Positions 1 to 6,263 of a DNA stretch of 12,472 nt are shown here, one piece after another; position 1 is the first letter of the stretch; each line of letters begins with the position of its first letter. The DNA comes from an uncultured bacterium (GTDB taxonomy: Bacteria > Planctomycetota > UBA1135 > UBA2386). The notes below the pieces were generated by a model. That model searched no databases. It saw nothing but the letters and a program-made list of their open reading frames with translations, and was not told where the DNA came from. The position numbers were made by a program, and so were the translations under genes. The stretch spans positions 1-12,472 of the forward strand of contig CALKYL010000112.1 in NCBI GenBank assembly GCA_938003515.1, read 5' to 3'.

Positions 1-731
1 ATTGTTCGCACACGACGCCCGCCGCGCCGACCCCGACCGACACAGCCCCGACCGACGAAGGCCCGACCGAAGGAGCCGCCGCAGCGGAGGCGGTCGCGGC
101 CGAGCCCGCCACCGCCACACCACCTGCCGAAGACCCGCAGCCGGTCGCGGCGCAGCGCGCGGCTGCCGTCGCTGCGACGGCCGCAGCGCCGGCCGAGTCA
201 CCGGCCGGCGACGGCCCGGGCGAACCGCCGGCCGACGAGTTCGCCCTGACCAACGCCGCGATGGACAAGGTGCAGGACTTCCTCGGCGAACTGCGGCACG
301 CGCTGGTCGAGCTGGCGCAGCGGCCGCAGCCGCAGCCCGTCGACGTGCGCCCGCTCGTCGAGGCCATGCAGGCGGGCTTCGAACGGTCCGCGTCCCGGGC
401 GACCGAGACGTCGACCGCGCTCGCCTCGCTCGCCGAGCGCATGGGCGACTTCGGCGGGCAGGTCGAGGACGGGGTCGCCGAGACCGTGCGCACGGTGCTC
501 GAGAGCCAGCGCGGCGAGGCGGCCCCCGTGATCGCGACCGCCGGCGCGCCCGGCTACGTCGCCGAGCGGGCGGATCGCCAGCTGCTGGTGCTGGGCGCCG
601 CCGCGTTGCTCGTGCTGTGCTGGTCGATCCTGTTCTGGATCAAGACCGGCTCGCCGCGGCTCGCGCTGGGCACGCTGGTCGGCGCCAACCTGATCGGTTG
701 CTGCCTGCTGCTCGCGCGCCGCGACGTCTAG
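1..731 (+). CDS. C-terminal part of a Pro/Ala-rich protein with two C-terminal membrane helices
   Basis: The frame is open from the left edge (first full codon at base 3) to the TAG at 729-731, giving 242 visible residues; the start lies outside the window. The first ~80 residues are a low-complexity linker of Ala, Pro, Thr and Glu. From about residue 87 (the Met codon at 261) a helical region follows, with a MDKVQDFLGELRHALVEL segment and heptad-like stretches rich in Ala, Glu and Arg. Two hydrophobic segments close the protein at about residues 193-213 (QLLVLGAAALLVLCWSILFW) and 220-238, with a short Arg-rich tail. I do not recognise the family. The layout suggests a membrane-anchored protein with a flexible linker and an amphipathic or coiled region in front of a helical hairpin. 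A start at 261 is possible, but the same frame is uninterrupted and of plausible composition upstream, so a longer protein is more likely. It converges on the next gene with 30 bases between. Confidence 0.7.
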   Translation, partial: CSHTTPAAPTPTDTAPTDEGPTEGAAAAEAVAAEPATATPPAEDPQPVAAQRAAAVAATAAAPAESPAGDGPGEPPADEFALTNAAMDKVQDFLGELRHALVELAQRPQPQPVDVRPLVEAMQAGFERSASRATETSTALASLAERMGDFGGQVEDGVAETVRTVLESQRGEAAPVIATAGAPGYVAERADRQLLVLGAAALLVLCWSILFWIKTGSPRLALGTLVGANLIGCCLLLARRDV

Positions 732-761
732 CGGCCACCTCCGCACCGCGGCTCGGGGGCG

Positions 762-3146
762 CTACTCGCGGCCGGCGGGCGTCAGCAGGTTGGCGAGCAG
801 CCGCACCGCGCCGGGGTGGAGCTTCTTGAGCTGACGCCACAGCGCGAGCGCGCAATAGACGTATTCGCCTTCGCCGGTGCGCGCGTAGAGCAGGGCGCCG
901 CGCTCCTCCGGTTGCCCGGGATCGTGCAGTTCGAGCACCTCCTCGTAGTCGGCTGAGTAGACGCGCGGCAGATACAGCGCGCGCTCCTGCACCCAGCCGT
1001 CCCAGTCGCTCGGCCGGATCGCGTTCGGCACGCGCAGCAGCACGTGATCCGGCCGCAGGATCCGGACCGGCGCGTCGGCGCGCGTGACCCGCCGGCCGCT
1101 GACCTGGAACGGGTCGAACGGCGCGCCGCGGAAGGCCTCGCCCGACGGGTGGAACTCGACGTCCTTCTGGTAGAAGAGCACGAGCCGTCGGCCGCGGCCC
1201 TCGGCGAACTCGAGCAGCCGCCGGAAGCCGCGCCGCGCCGAGGGCCGGTCGCGCAGCGCGCGCACGTCGACGACGATCGTATCGAACGTGCTCAGGTCCG
1301 CCGCGGCGATGTCGGCGTCGGTCAGCTCGGACCAGCCGAGCCCGAGACCGCCCACGCCCAGCACGCTCGGCAGCGTGTCGTCGCGGCTGCGCAGGAGGCC
1401 GATGCGCAGCCCCGCCGGCACCTGCACGTCGATCTTGTGCACCGGCAGCGCGACCTTCGTGCCGCCCAGGCGGATGCGGAGCACGTCGACCCCGGCGCGG
1501 CGGTCGCGCGGCGCCGTGACGTCGAAGCCGAACAGGTCGCTGCGCTGGTCCCGCAGACGCACGCTCTGGCGGTCGTCGAGGATCGCGTAGCCGGCGGGCG
1601 CGCGGACCTCGAGTTCGCTCTCGATCGGCTGGAAGGAGTTGCGCGTCACGCTGACGCTGAACTGCACCGTGTCGCGCGCCGACGGCAGCAGCAGCATGCG
1701 CGGCACCACGCCCAGCTCGAGCGGCGCGTGCTGCTCGACCGGGACGGTGACGTCGACGGGGACCTCGATGCCGGCCAACGCGACGAAGAAGCGCACGCGC
1801 ACCGGCGGCACGAAGCGATCGGCCCGGAAGCGGCGCAACATCGGGTCTTCTCCGTCGTCGTCGCCGAGCGGGATGCGCACGCGGACGTCGGCGTAGGTGC
1901 TGCTCGCCGGGGGTTCGGGCGTCCCGGTCGGCGTCAGCGTCACGGAGACGCCGCCGAGCCCTTCGGCGCGGATCGGCGGCGGCGCGGGCGTGCCGGCCAG
2001 GATGCGGACCGAGCAGGCGAACTCCTCGCCGCCGACCGCGACCGTGCCCGGCGGCGCCTCGACCTCGAGCTGCACGTTCGAGAGGATCAGCAGCAGCCGT
2101 TCGAGGGCCTCCACGCGGCGCGCGAGGCGGCGCGCGACGTCCGGCGTCGGCGCGTCGGCCGCCAGGAGGCGCAGCTCCCCGATCGTCGCGGCGACGCGCG
2201 GAACCATCGCGGCGGGCTCCTGCAGCCGGCGCGGCAGCTCGTCGCGCAGGAGTCGATCGAGCGCCTCGGCGCGCTCGCGCGCCCACGGCCAGCGGCCTTC
2301 GTCGAGCACCGACGGCAGCCCCAGCGCGCGCGGGCCGGCCGCATCGAGGCGCCGGGGGAACTGCGGCTCGAAGCGCAGCACCGGACCGAACACCGCGTCG
2401 AGCGAGTTGGGCGGACCGGGGCTGACGTGCGTGCCGCGGAGGATGTCGTAGGCACGTCGCCGCAGCGCCTTGCCGCGGTCCGGATCGAGCTGGTCCGCGT
2501 CGACGGCGACGACGGCCGGCGTCCACGTGCTGCCGGCGCCGAGCAGGAACGCGCCGACGGCGTGCGGTTCGCCGGGCGCGTCGCAGGCGGGATCGCCTGC
2601 GAGCGGCACCGCATCCTGCAGCAACTCGACCAGCGCCAGGTCGTGGCCGTGCGCCTCTTCGGCGTGGTGCGTCGTCAGCACCGCGTCCGGGCGGATCTTG
2701 CGCAACAGCCGCACCATGTCGAGAAGCGTGCCGTCGCGGCCCCACTCGGCGTAGGTCTCTTCGGCCGAGCGGCGATAGCCGCCGTCGGGGCGGTTGAGGT
2801 AGTAGGCCTCGGCGCCGGCGAGCGCGCAGCCGGCCTCGGTCTCGAGCGTGCGGATGCGTTCCAGGGCGTCTCCGGTCTCGGGGCCGAGGCTGTTCTGGCC
2901 CCCGCCGCCGCGCGTCGCCAACAGCACGGCGACGCGATACCCGCAGGTCGACCGGAGCCACACCGCCGGCAGGATGTAGCGGTCGTCGGGGTGCGAGGCG
3001 ACCAGCAGCACCAGCGCGTCTGCGGCGGCGTCGCGCGCCGCCTGGCGCAGCGCCACGACCCCCGCCGCGGTCGTGCCGCACGTGTCCTCCCACCGCTGCG
3101 CCGGGGCGACGAGCGCGAGGCAGAGCGTCGCGTGGAGCGTGCGCAT
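762..3146 (-). CDS. Secreted LmbE/PIG-L family deacetylase with C-terminal beta and GATase-like domains
   Basis: This is a 794-residue protein. The ATG at 3146 gives a short signal peptide (MRTLHATLCLALVAPAQ), so export is likely. Residues ~44-240 match the LmbE/PIG-L zinc-dependent N-deacetylase fold. They show SHPDDRY at 51-57, the RGGGGQNSLGPE loop at 79-90, an ERIRTLE helix, and HHAEEAHGHD at 160-169. By family knowledge H52, D55 and H168 (or H166) would bind zinc and D54 would be the general base. The usual HPDDE is HPDDR here. Residues ~360-575 are beta-rich, resembling NEW3/CARDB-type repeats. Residues ~580-790 look like a class I glutamine-amidotransferase or ThuA-like Rossmann domain (TFDTIVVDVRAL at 620-631, LLEFAEGRGRRLVLFYQKD at 644-662). 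The substrate is unknown; secreted relatives act on N-acetylated sugars or glycoconjugates. It starts 11 bases after the metallophosphoesterase stop, so they are probably co-transcribed. The start has no clear Shine-Dalgarno sequence. Confidence 0.9.
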   Translation of the reverse strand: MRTLHATLCLALVAPAQRWEDTCGTTAAGVVALRQAARDAAADALVLLVASHPDDRYILPAVWLRSTCGYRVAVLLATRGGGGQNSLGPETGDALERIRTLETEAGCALAGAEAYYLNRPDGGYRRSAEETYAEWGRDGTLLDMVRLLRKIRPDAVLTTHHAEEAHGHDLALVELLQDAVPLAGDPACDAPGEPHAVGAFLLGAGSTWTPAVVAVDADQLDPDRGKALRRRAYDILRGTHVSPGPPNSLDAVFGPVLRFEPQFPRRLDAAGPRALGLPSVLDEGRWPWARERAEALDRLLRDELPRRLQEPAAMVPRVAATIGELRLLAADAPTPDVARRLARRVEALERLLLILSNVQLEVEAPPGTVAVGGEEFACSVRILAGTPAPPPIRAEGLGGVSVTLTPTGTPEPPASSTYADVRVRIPLGDDDGEDPMLRRFRADRFVPPVRVRFFVALAGIEVPVDVTVPVEQHAPLELGVVPRMLLLPSARDTVQFSVSVTRNSFQPIESELEVRAPAGYAILDDRQSVRLRDQRSDLFGFDVTAPRDRRAGVDVLRIRLGGTKVALPVHKIDVQVPAGLRIGLLRSRDDTLPSVLGVGGLGLGWSELTDADIAAADLSTFDTIVVDVRALRDRPSARRGFRRLLEFAEGRGRRLVLFYQKDVEFHPSGEAFRGAPFDPFQVSGRRVTRADAPVRILRPDHVLLRVPNAIRPSDWDGWVQERALYLPRVYSADYEEVLELHDPGQPEERGALLYARTGEGEYVYCALALWRQLKKLHPGAVRLLANLLTPAGRE

Positions 3147-3157
3147 CGCGGACCGGC

Positions 3158-3898
3158 TCAGACCCCGAGCGACAGGCGGTTGGCGAGCACTTCGGGCAGG
3201 CCGGCGGCGAGGATCTTCTTCTGCACGCCCTCGATGTCGTAGTGCACGCGGCGGATGCTCGCGATCTCGAGGTCGGTGTCGACCAGTCCGTAGGCGGCGC
3301 GCGGATCCTCGTCGCGCGGCTGTCCGACGCTGCCGACGTTCATCAGCACGCGCTCGAAGCCGCGGTAGGAGATCTCTGCCTCCGCGTGGGGCACGACGTG
3401 GATGTCGCGGGGATTGTCCGCACGGCGCAGGTAGATCGCGGGCACGTGCGAATGGCCCACGAAGCACAGCCGCGTCTCCTGCTGCTCGAGCGAGTCCATC
3501 GCCTCGACGACGCTGATGACGTAACCGAACTGCTCGGGCATGTGCAGCGTGCCGTGCACCACGGTGAACTCCGGACGCTTCACGACGAGCTCGAGGTTGT
3601 TCAGGAACTCGTAGTCGCTCGGCCGGAGCTGCGGCGCGGTCCAGTGGATCGCCGCGCGCGCGAAGTTGTTGAAGTACGAAGTATCGAGCCGGCCGAGCAC
3701 CGCCGCGTCGTGGTTGCCCAGGCACGTCACGCAGCCGAGTTCGCGCACGATGTCGATGCACGCCGAGGGCTCCGGTCCGTAGCCGACGATGTCGCCCACC
3801 TGCACCCAGACGTCGATCTGCTCGCGCTGCAGCGCGGTGACCACGGCACGCAGCGCCTCGGCGTTCGCGTGGATGTCCCCGAGAATACCTATCTTCAT
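3158..3898 (-). CDS. Calcineurin-like metallophosphoesterase, YfcE/MJ0936 type
   Basis: This 246-residue protein is the usual length for the compact bacterial and archaeal phosphodiesterases of this group. All metal-binding blocks are visible in order: GDIH (7-10), GDIVGYGP (35-42), GNHD (61-64), VHGT (114-117) and GHSH (148-151). The C-terminal NVGSVGQPRD (187-196) is typical of the YfcE/MJ0936 group. All metal ligands appear intact, so it should be an active di-metal phosphoesterase; the substrate cannot be told from sequence. The ATG at 3898 places MKIGILGDIH at the extreme N-terminus, as in the family. It sits between the small membrane protein (18 bases upstream) and the LmbE-type deacetylase (11 bases downstream) on the same strand. 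The start region is unusually AT-rich for this genome and has no Shine-Dalgarno motif. Confidence 0.95.
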   Translation of the reverse strand: MKIGILGDIHANAEALRAVVTALQREQIDVWVQVGDIVGYGPEPSACIDIVRELGCVTCLGNHDAAVLGRLDTSYFNNFARAAIHWTAPQLRPSDYEFLNNLELVVKRPEFTVVHGTLHMPEQFGYVISVVEAMDSLEQQETRLCFVGHSHVPAIYLRRADNPRDIHVVPHAEAEISYRGFERVLMNVGSVGQPRDEDPRAAYGLVDTDLEIASIRRVHYDIEGVQKKILAAGLPEVLANRLSLGV

Positions 3899-3916
3899 TA
3901 TTGCTAATGGTTTATG

Positions 3917-4498
3917 TCATTCTTGCGGGCGCGGCGCGGTCCACAGCAGCGCCGCGGAAAGGGCCGCCGACCAGGCCAGGACGTTCGTGGCTGTGAACCC
4001 CGTCGCACGCAAGGACACCGACTGTAGCGCGCCGACGGCGAACGCCGCAGCGGGCACGATCCAGGACCAGGAGCCGCGGCCTCGGTTCCATCGCGAAGCC
4101 CGGCTGCTGCTGAGCGTAAGCGCCAGCGGCGCCCAGGCCAACACGAACCAGACGGTGCGCATGCCGTGTCGCGACCAGACAGGCGGGCCGCCGACGCGGT
4201 CGAGCGCGACACCCGCGGCTGCCTGGAGCACGGCGACCCCGACGAGCGCCACGAGGTCGGCGATCTGCTCCCGCCGGCGCACCCGGCGCGGCTCCGCGAG
4301 CAGCAGCACGACGAGCAGCACGACGCCGCCGGTCCAGGCCGCGTCGTCCAGCAGGAAGATGTCGTAGGCGCGCAGCAGCAGCGGTTCCTGCTGGCGCGCG
4401 ACCACGAGCCAGCCTGCGAACAGCAGCCAGGGCGCCACCCCGGCTGCGCGCAGGCGAGCCAGGCAGAGCAGGCCCAGCAGTCGGAGGTCGATGCGCAT
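3917..4498 (-). CDS. Multi-pass membrane protein of unknown function
   Basis: This 193-residue reading starts at the ATG at 4498 (MRIDLRLLGLL). The frame is open further upstream to a GTG at 4570, but that extension is polar and would overlap the presumed parA promoter, so I prefer 4498. About six hydrophobic segments can be seen: ~20-35 (APWLLFAGWLVVA), ~54-68 (TGGVVLLVVLLLA), ~78-98 (DLVALVGVAVLQAAAGVAL), ~115-130 (VWFVLAWAPLALTL), ~148-163 (WIVPAAAFAVGALQSV) and ~172-188. Arg-rich loops lie between them, for example EPRRVRRREQ. No family is recognised and no catalytic motif is visible. It ends 18 bases before the metallophosphoesterase start and is the first gene of the minus-strand unit, divergent from parA. 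The alternative frame on the same strand (3904-4572) is rich in Cys, Ser and Trp and does not look like a protein. Confidence 0.7.
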   Translation of the reverse strand: MRIDLRLLGLLCLARLRAAGVAPWLLFAGWLVVARQQEPLLLRAYDIFLLDDAAWTGGVVLLVVLLLAEPRRVRRREQIADLVALVGVAVLQAAAGVALDRVGGPPVWSRHGMRTVWFVLAWAPLALTLSSSRASRWNRGRGSWSWIVPAAAFAVGALQSVSLRATGFTATNVLAWSAALSAALLWTAPRPQE

Positions 4499-4620
4499 GC
4501 GCCGCGGGCGCACGGTAGCCAACCCGACGGGCCCGGAACAGACCCTGGATTCGCCGCAGCCGAATGGCACAATCAGGGCGCGGTGCGGGGCATGGCGCCC
4601 CGCCGAGCAGGGGCTGCAGC
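4499..4620. promoter_or_regulatory. Divergent intergenic region between the membrane-protein unit and parAB, with a leader hairpin
   Basis: These 122 bases must hold the promoters for both directions. On the + strand, CACAAT at 4568-4573 matches four of six bases of a -10 box, but no good -35 lies 16-18 bases upstream, so the assignment is weak. A perfect 7-bp hairpin (GCGGGGC at 4585-4591, GCCCCGC at 4597-4603, 5-base loop) stands just before the parA ribosome binding site AGGGG at 4609-4613. It could affect parA translation, but in DNA this GC-rich such a hairpin can arise by chance. I see no convincing minus-strand promoter. Confidence 0.4.
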
Positions 4621-5337
4621 GTGCGCTCGATCGTCCTGGCGAATCAGAAGGGCGGGGTCGGCAAGACGACCACGGCCATCCATCTCGCCCATGGCTTCGC
4701 GCTCGCCGGGCATCGGGTCCTGCTGATGGACCTCGATCCGCAGGGCAACGCGACCGTGGCCGTCCAGGGCATGGGCGCAGGCGCGACGGAAGAGGGGCCG
4801 CTCGCGTGGATGACCCCGGTCGCCGAGCGCTTGTGGCTGCTGCCCTCCGCGGGCAGCGCGGCGGCCCAGGCGGCCGGTTCGAAGCTCGACACCGAGCGGC
4901 TCGAAGCGCAGGTCGAGGAGCTGCGGCAGCGCATCGACCTGTTGGTCATCGACTGTCCCCCGCGCATGGACGAGTGGGGCTGGGCGGGCGTGCAGCTCGG
5001 CGAAGAGGTCATCGTGCCCGTGCAGGCCGAGTTCTTCGCGATGCACGGGCTGTCCCAGATGATGGCGTCGCTGGAGGAGGCGGCCCGGCGCTTTCCGGGC
5101 CGCGGCCGCCTGCGCGGCGTGCTGCCCACGATGGTCGACGCGTCCGAACCCGTGGCCGGCGAGATCCTCGACGACCTGCGCGCCAACCTGCAGGACCTCC
5201 TCATGCGCACCGTGATCTTCCGGGATGCGAGCCTGGTCGAGGCCGCCAGCCACGGCCAGTCCGTCTTCCACTACAGTCCGTGGTCCAAGGCCGCGCTCTG
5301 CTACACCGAGTTCGTTGGAGAAGTGATCGATGGTTGA
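4621..5337 (+). CDS. parA: ParA (Soj-type) partition ATPase
   Basis: This 238-residue reading starts at the GTG at 4621. That start has AGGGG seven bases upstream and places VRSIVLANQKGGVGKTT at the N-terminus, as in chromosomal Soj/ParA. An ATG at 4564 in the same frame would add 19 poorly conserved residues, so I reject it. The deviant Walker A is KGGVGKTT (10-17) with the signature lysine K10. Walker A' is DLDPQGNAT (37-45) and Walker B is LLVIDCPP (107-114). The family blocks VPVQAEFFAMHGLSQ (132-146) and IFRDASLVEAASHGQSV (199-215) are present. ParA dimerises on ATP, binds DNA non-specifically, and is released when ParB stimulates hydrolysis, so that ParB-parS complexes move along the nucleoid. 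No N-terminal HTH is present, which favours the chromosomal (type Ia short) class over plasmid P1/F types. The stop overlaps the parB start by 8 bases, indicating coupled translation. Confidence 0.96.
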   Translation: MRSIVLANQKGGVGKTTTAIHLAHGFALAGHRVLLMDLDPQGNATVAVQGMGAGATEEGPLAWMTPVAERLWLLPSAGSAAAQAAGSKLDTERLEAQVEELRQRIDLLVIDCPPRMDEWGWAGVQLGEEVIVPVQAEFFAMHGLSQMMASLEEAARRFPGRGRLRGVLPTMVDASEPVAGEILDDLRANLQDLLMRTVIFRDASLVEAASHGQSVFHYSPWSKAALCYTEFVGEVIDG

Positions 5338-6229
5338 TCGTCGTCTGGGTCGGGGTCTCGACTTCTTTCTCTCCGGCGGACGCGGCGCGGCGCGCGCGGA
5401 CCGGGCCGGGCCGCCCGCCGACACCGGCGCCGAGACCGTGCGCCTGCTGCCGGTCGACCAGCTCGAGCCCAACCCGTTCCAGCCGCGCAAGGAGATGGAT
5501 GCGAGCGAGCTGCAGGCGCTCGCGGCCTCCATCCGGGCCAGCGGCATCCTCCAGCCGATCCTCGCCCGACCGGCCGGCGAGCGCTTCCAGATCGTGGCGG
5601 GCGAACGGCGGTGGCGCGCCGCCCAGCTCGCGGATCAGAAGGAGGTGCCGGTGCTGGTGCGGCCTCTGTCCGACGCCGAGTCGGCGGTGTTCGCGCTGGT
5701 CGAGAACCTGCAGCGGGAGGACCTCAACGCGATCGAAAAGGCGCGCGGCATCCGCCAGCTGATGGACCAGACGAAGGCGACCCAGGAGCAGGTCGCCCGC
5801 CAGGTGGGGCTCGATCGATCGACGGTGGCGAACTTCGTGCGGCTGCTCGACCTCCCAGAGGCCGTCCAGGCGCATGTTTCACGTGGAACGCTGACCATGG
5901 GCCACGCGCGCTGCCTGCTCGCCCTGCCGGATGCCGACACCATGGTGCAGGTCGCCGACGTCGCGATCCGCCAGGGCCTGTCGGTGCGCCACCTCGAACG
6001 CAAGGTCAAGGACCTGCTGGAAGCGATGACCGCCAAGAAGGGCGCGTCCGCGAAGGGCGCCAAGAAGGGCGGCCGGCCGGTCTGGCTCAACGAGCTCGAG
6101 GAGAGCCTGGTCGACGCGCTCGGCACGCCGGTGACGGTGCGCTACGGCCGGAAGCGCAGCCAGATCGTCATCGAGTGCTCCGGCCGCGAGGAGTTCGAGC
6201 GGCTCTACGAGCGCCTCAAGAACGCGTGA
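5330..6229 (+). CDS. parB: ParB (Spo0J-type) partition protein, parS-binding CTPase
   Basis: This 299-residue protein starts at the ATG at 5330, with GGAG nine bases upstream inside parA. The N-terminal basic box RRLGRGLDFFL (4-14) is the segment that stimulates ParA. A linker follows, then the ParB/sulfiredoxin-like CTP-binding domain with VDQLEPNPFQPR (42-53), GERRWRAA (91-98) and ENLQREDLNAIEKARG (125-140). The helix-turn-helix at ~150-173 (TQEQVARQVGLDRSTVANFV) and the following helices to ~225 recognise parS. A Lys/Gly/Ala-rich linker (235-250) leads to the C-terminal dimerisation domain (251-299). By family knowledge ParB loads at parS, closes as a CTP-dependent clamp and slides outward. 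A parS-like site lies within this gene at codons 182-187. The pair is not next to gidA/gidB or rnpA here. It ends tail to tail with the cyclophilin-like gene, 34 bases apart. Confidence 0.97.
   Translation: MVDRRLGRGLDFFLSGGRGAARADRAGPPADTGAETVRLLPVDQLEPNPFQPRKEMDASELQALAASIRASGILQPILARPAGERFQIVAGERRWRAAQLADQKEVPVLVRPLSDAESAVFALVENLQREDLNAIEKARGIRQLMDQTKATQEQVARQVGLDRSTVANFVRLLDLPEAVQAHVSRGTLTMGHARCLLALPDADTMVQVADVAIRQGLSVRHLERKVKDLLEAMTAKKGASAKGAKKGGRPVWLNELEESLVDALGTPVTVRYGRKRSQIVIECSGREEFERLYERLKNA
5875..5890. promoter_or_regulatory. parS: parS centromere site inside parB
   Basis: The 16 bases TGTTTCACGTGGAACG match the widely conserved parS sequence (TGTTTCACGTGGAACA and its variants) at all positions but the last. 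They include the central CACGTG and both GTT/AAC arms. The site encodes residues 182-187 of ParB (HVSRGT). The codons CAT GTT TCA CGT GGA all end in A or T, whereas the codons around them nearly all end in G or C. This points to selection on the DNA itself. No other CACGTG in the window has the flanking arms. Intragenic parS has a precedent in spo0J of Bacillus subtilis. Confidence 0.9.
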
Positions 6230-6234
6230 TCCCC

Positions 6235-6249
6235 GCGCCCCGCGGGCGC
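6235..6249. terminator. Possible hairpin between convergent parB and the cyclophilin-like gene
   Basis: GCGCCC (6235-6240) pairs perfectly with GGGCGC (6244-6249) around a 3-base loop, six bases after the parB stop and 14 bases from the stop of the opposing gene. It could serve transcripts from both sides. There is no T-run on either side and the stem is short, so chance in a GC-rich spacer is not excluded. Confidence 0.35.
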
Positions 6250-6263
6250 GCGGGCGCGACCGG

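Noticed and set aside
2..829. 275-residue plus-strand frame at the left edge
   Set aside because: Extreme Arg content and overlap with the better frame that has two membrane helices.
640..3093. 817-residue open frame on the minus strand overlapping the LmbE gene
   Set aside because: Its product is dominated by Arg, Ala and Pro with no domain; it is an out-of-frame shadow that stays open because stop codons are rare in GC-rich DNA. The LmbE frame has clear motifs.
1044..3242. 732-residue plus-strand open frame opposite the LmbE gene
   Set aside because: The composition is typical of antisense shadows (Arg, Ala, Val, Asp, His) and there are no motifs; the strand opposite encodes a recognisable enzyme.
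4566..4579. Sigma-54-like GG-N10-GC pattern with TGGCAC upstream of parA
   Set aside because: The -12 half lacks TTGC and the GG/GC pattern is common by chance in GC-rich DNA.
4564..4620. Alternative ATG start for parA, 19 codons upstream
   Set aside because: The added residues are unlike ParA N-termini, while the GTG at 4621 has AGGGG at the right distance and places the Walker A region as in the family.
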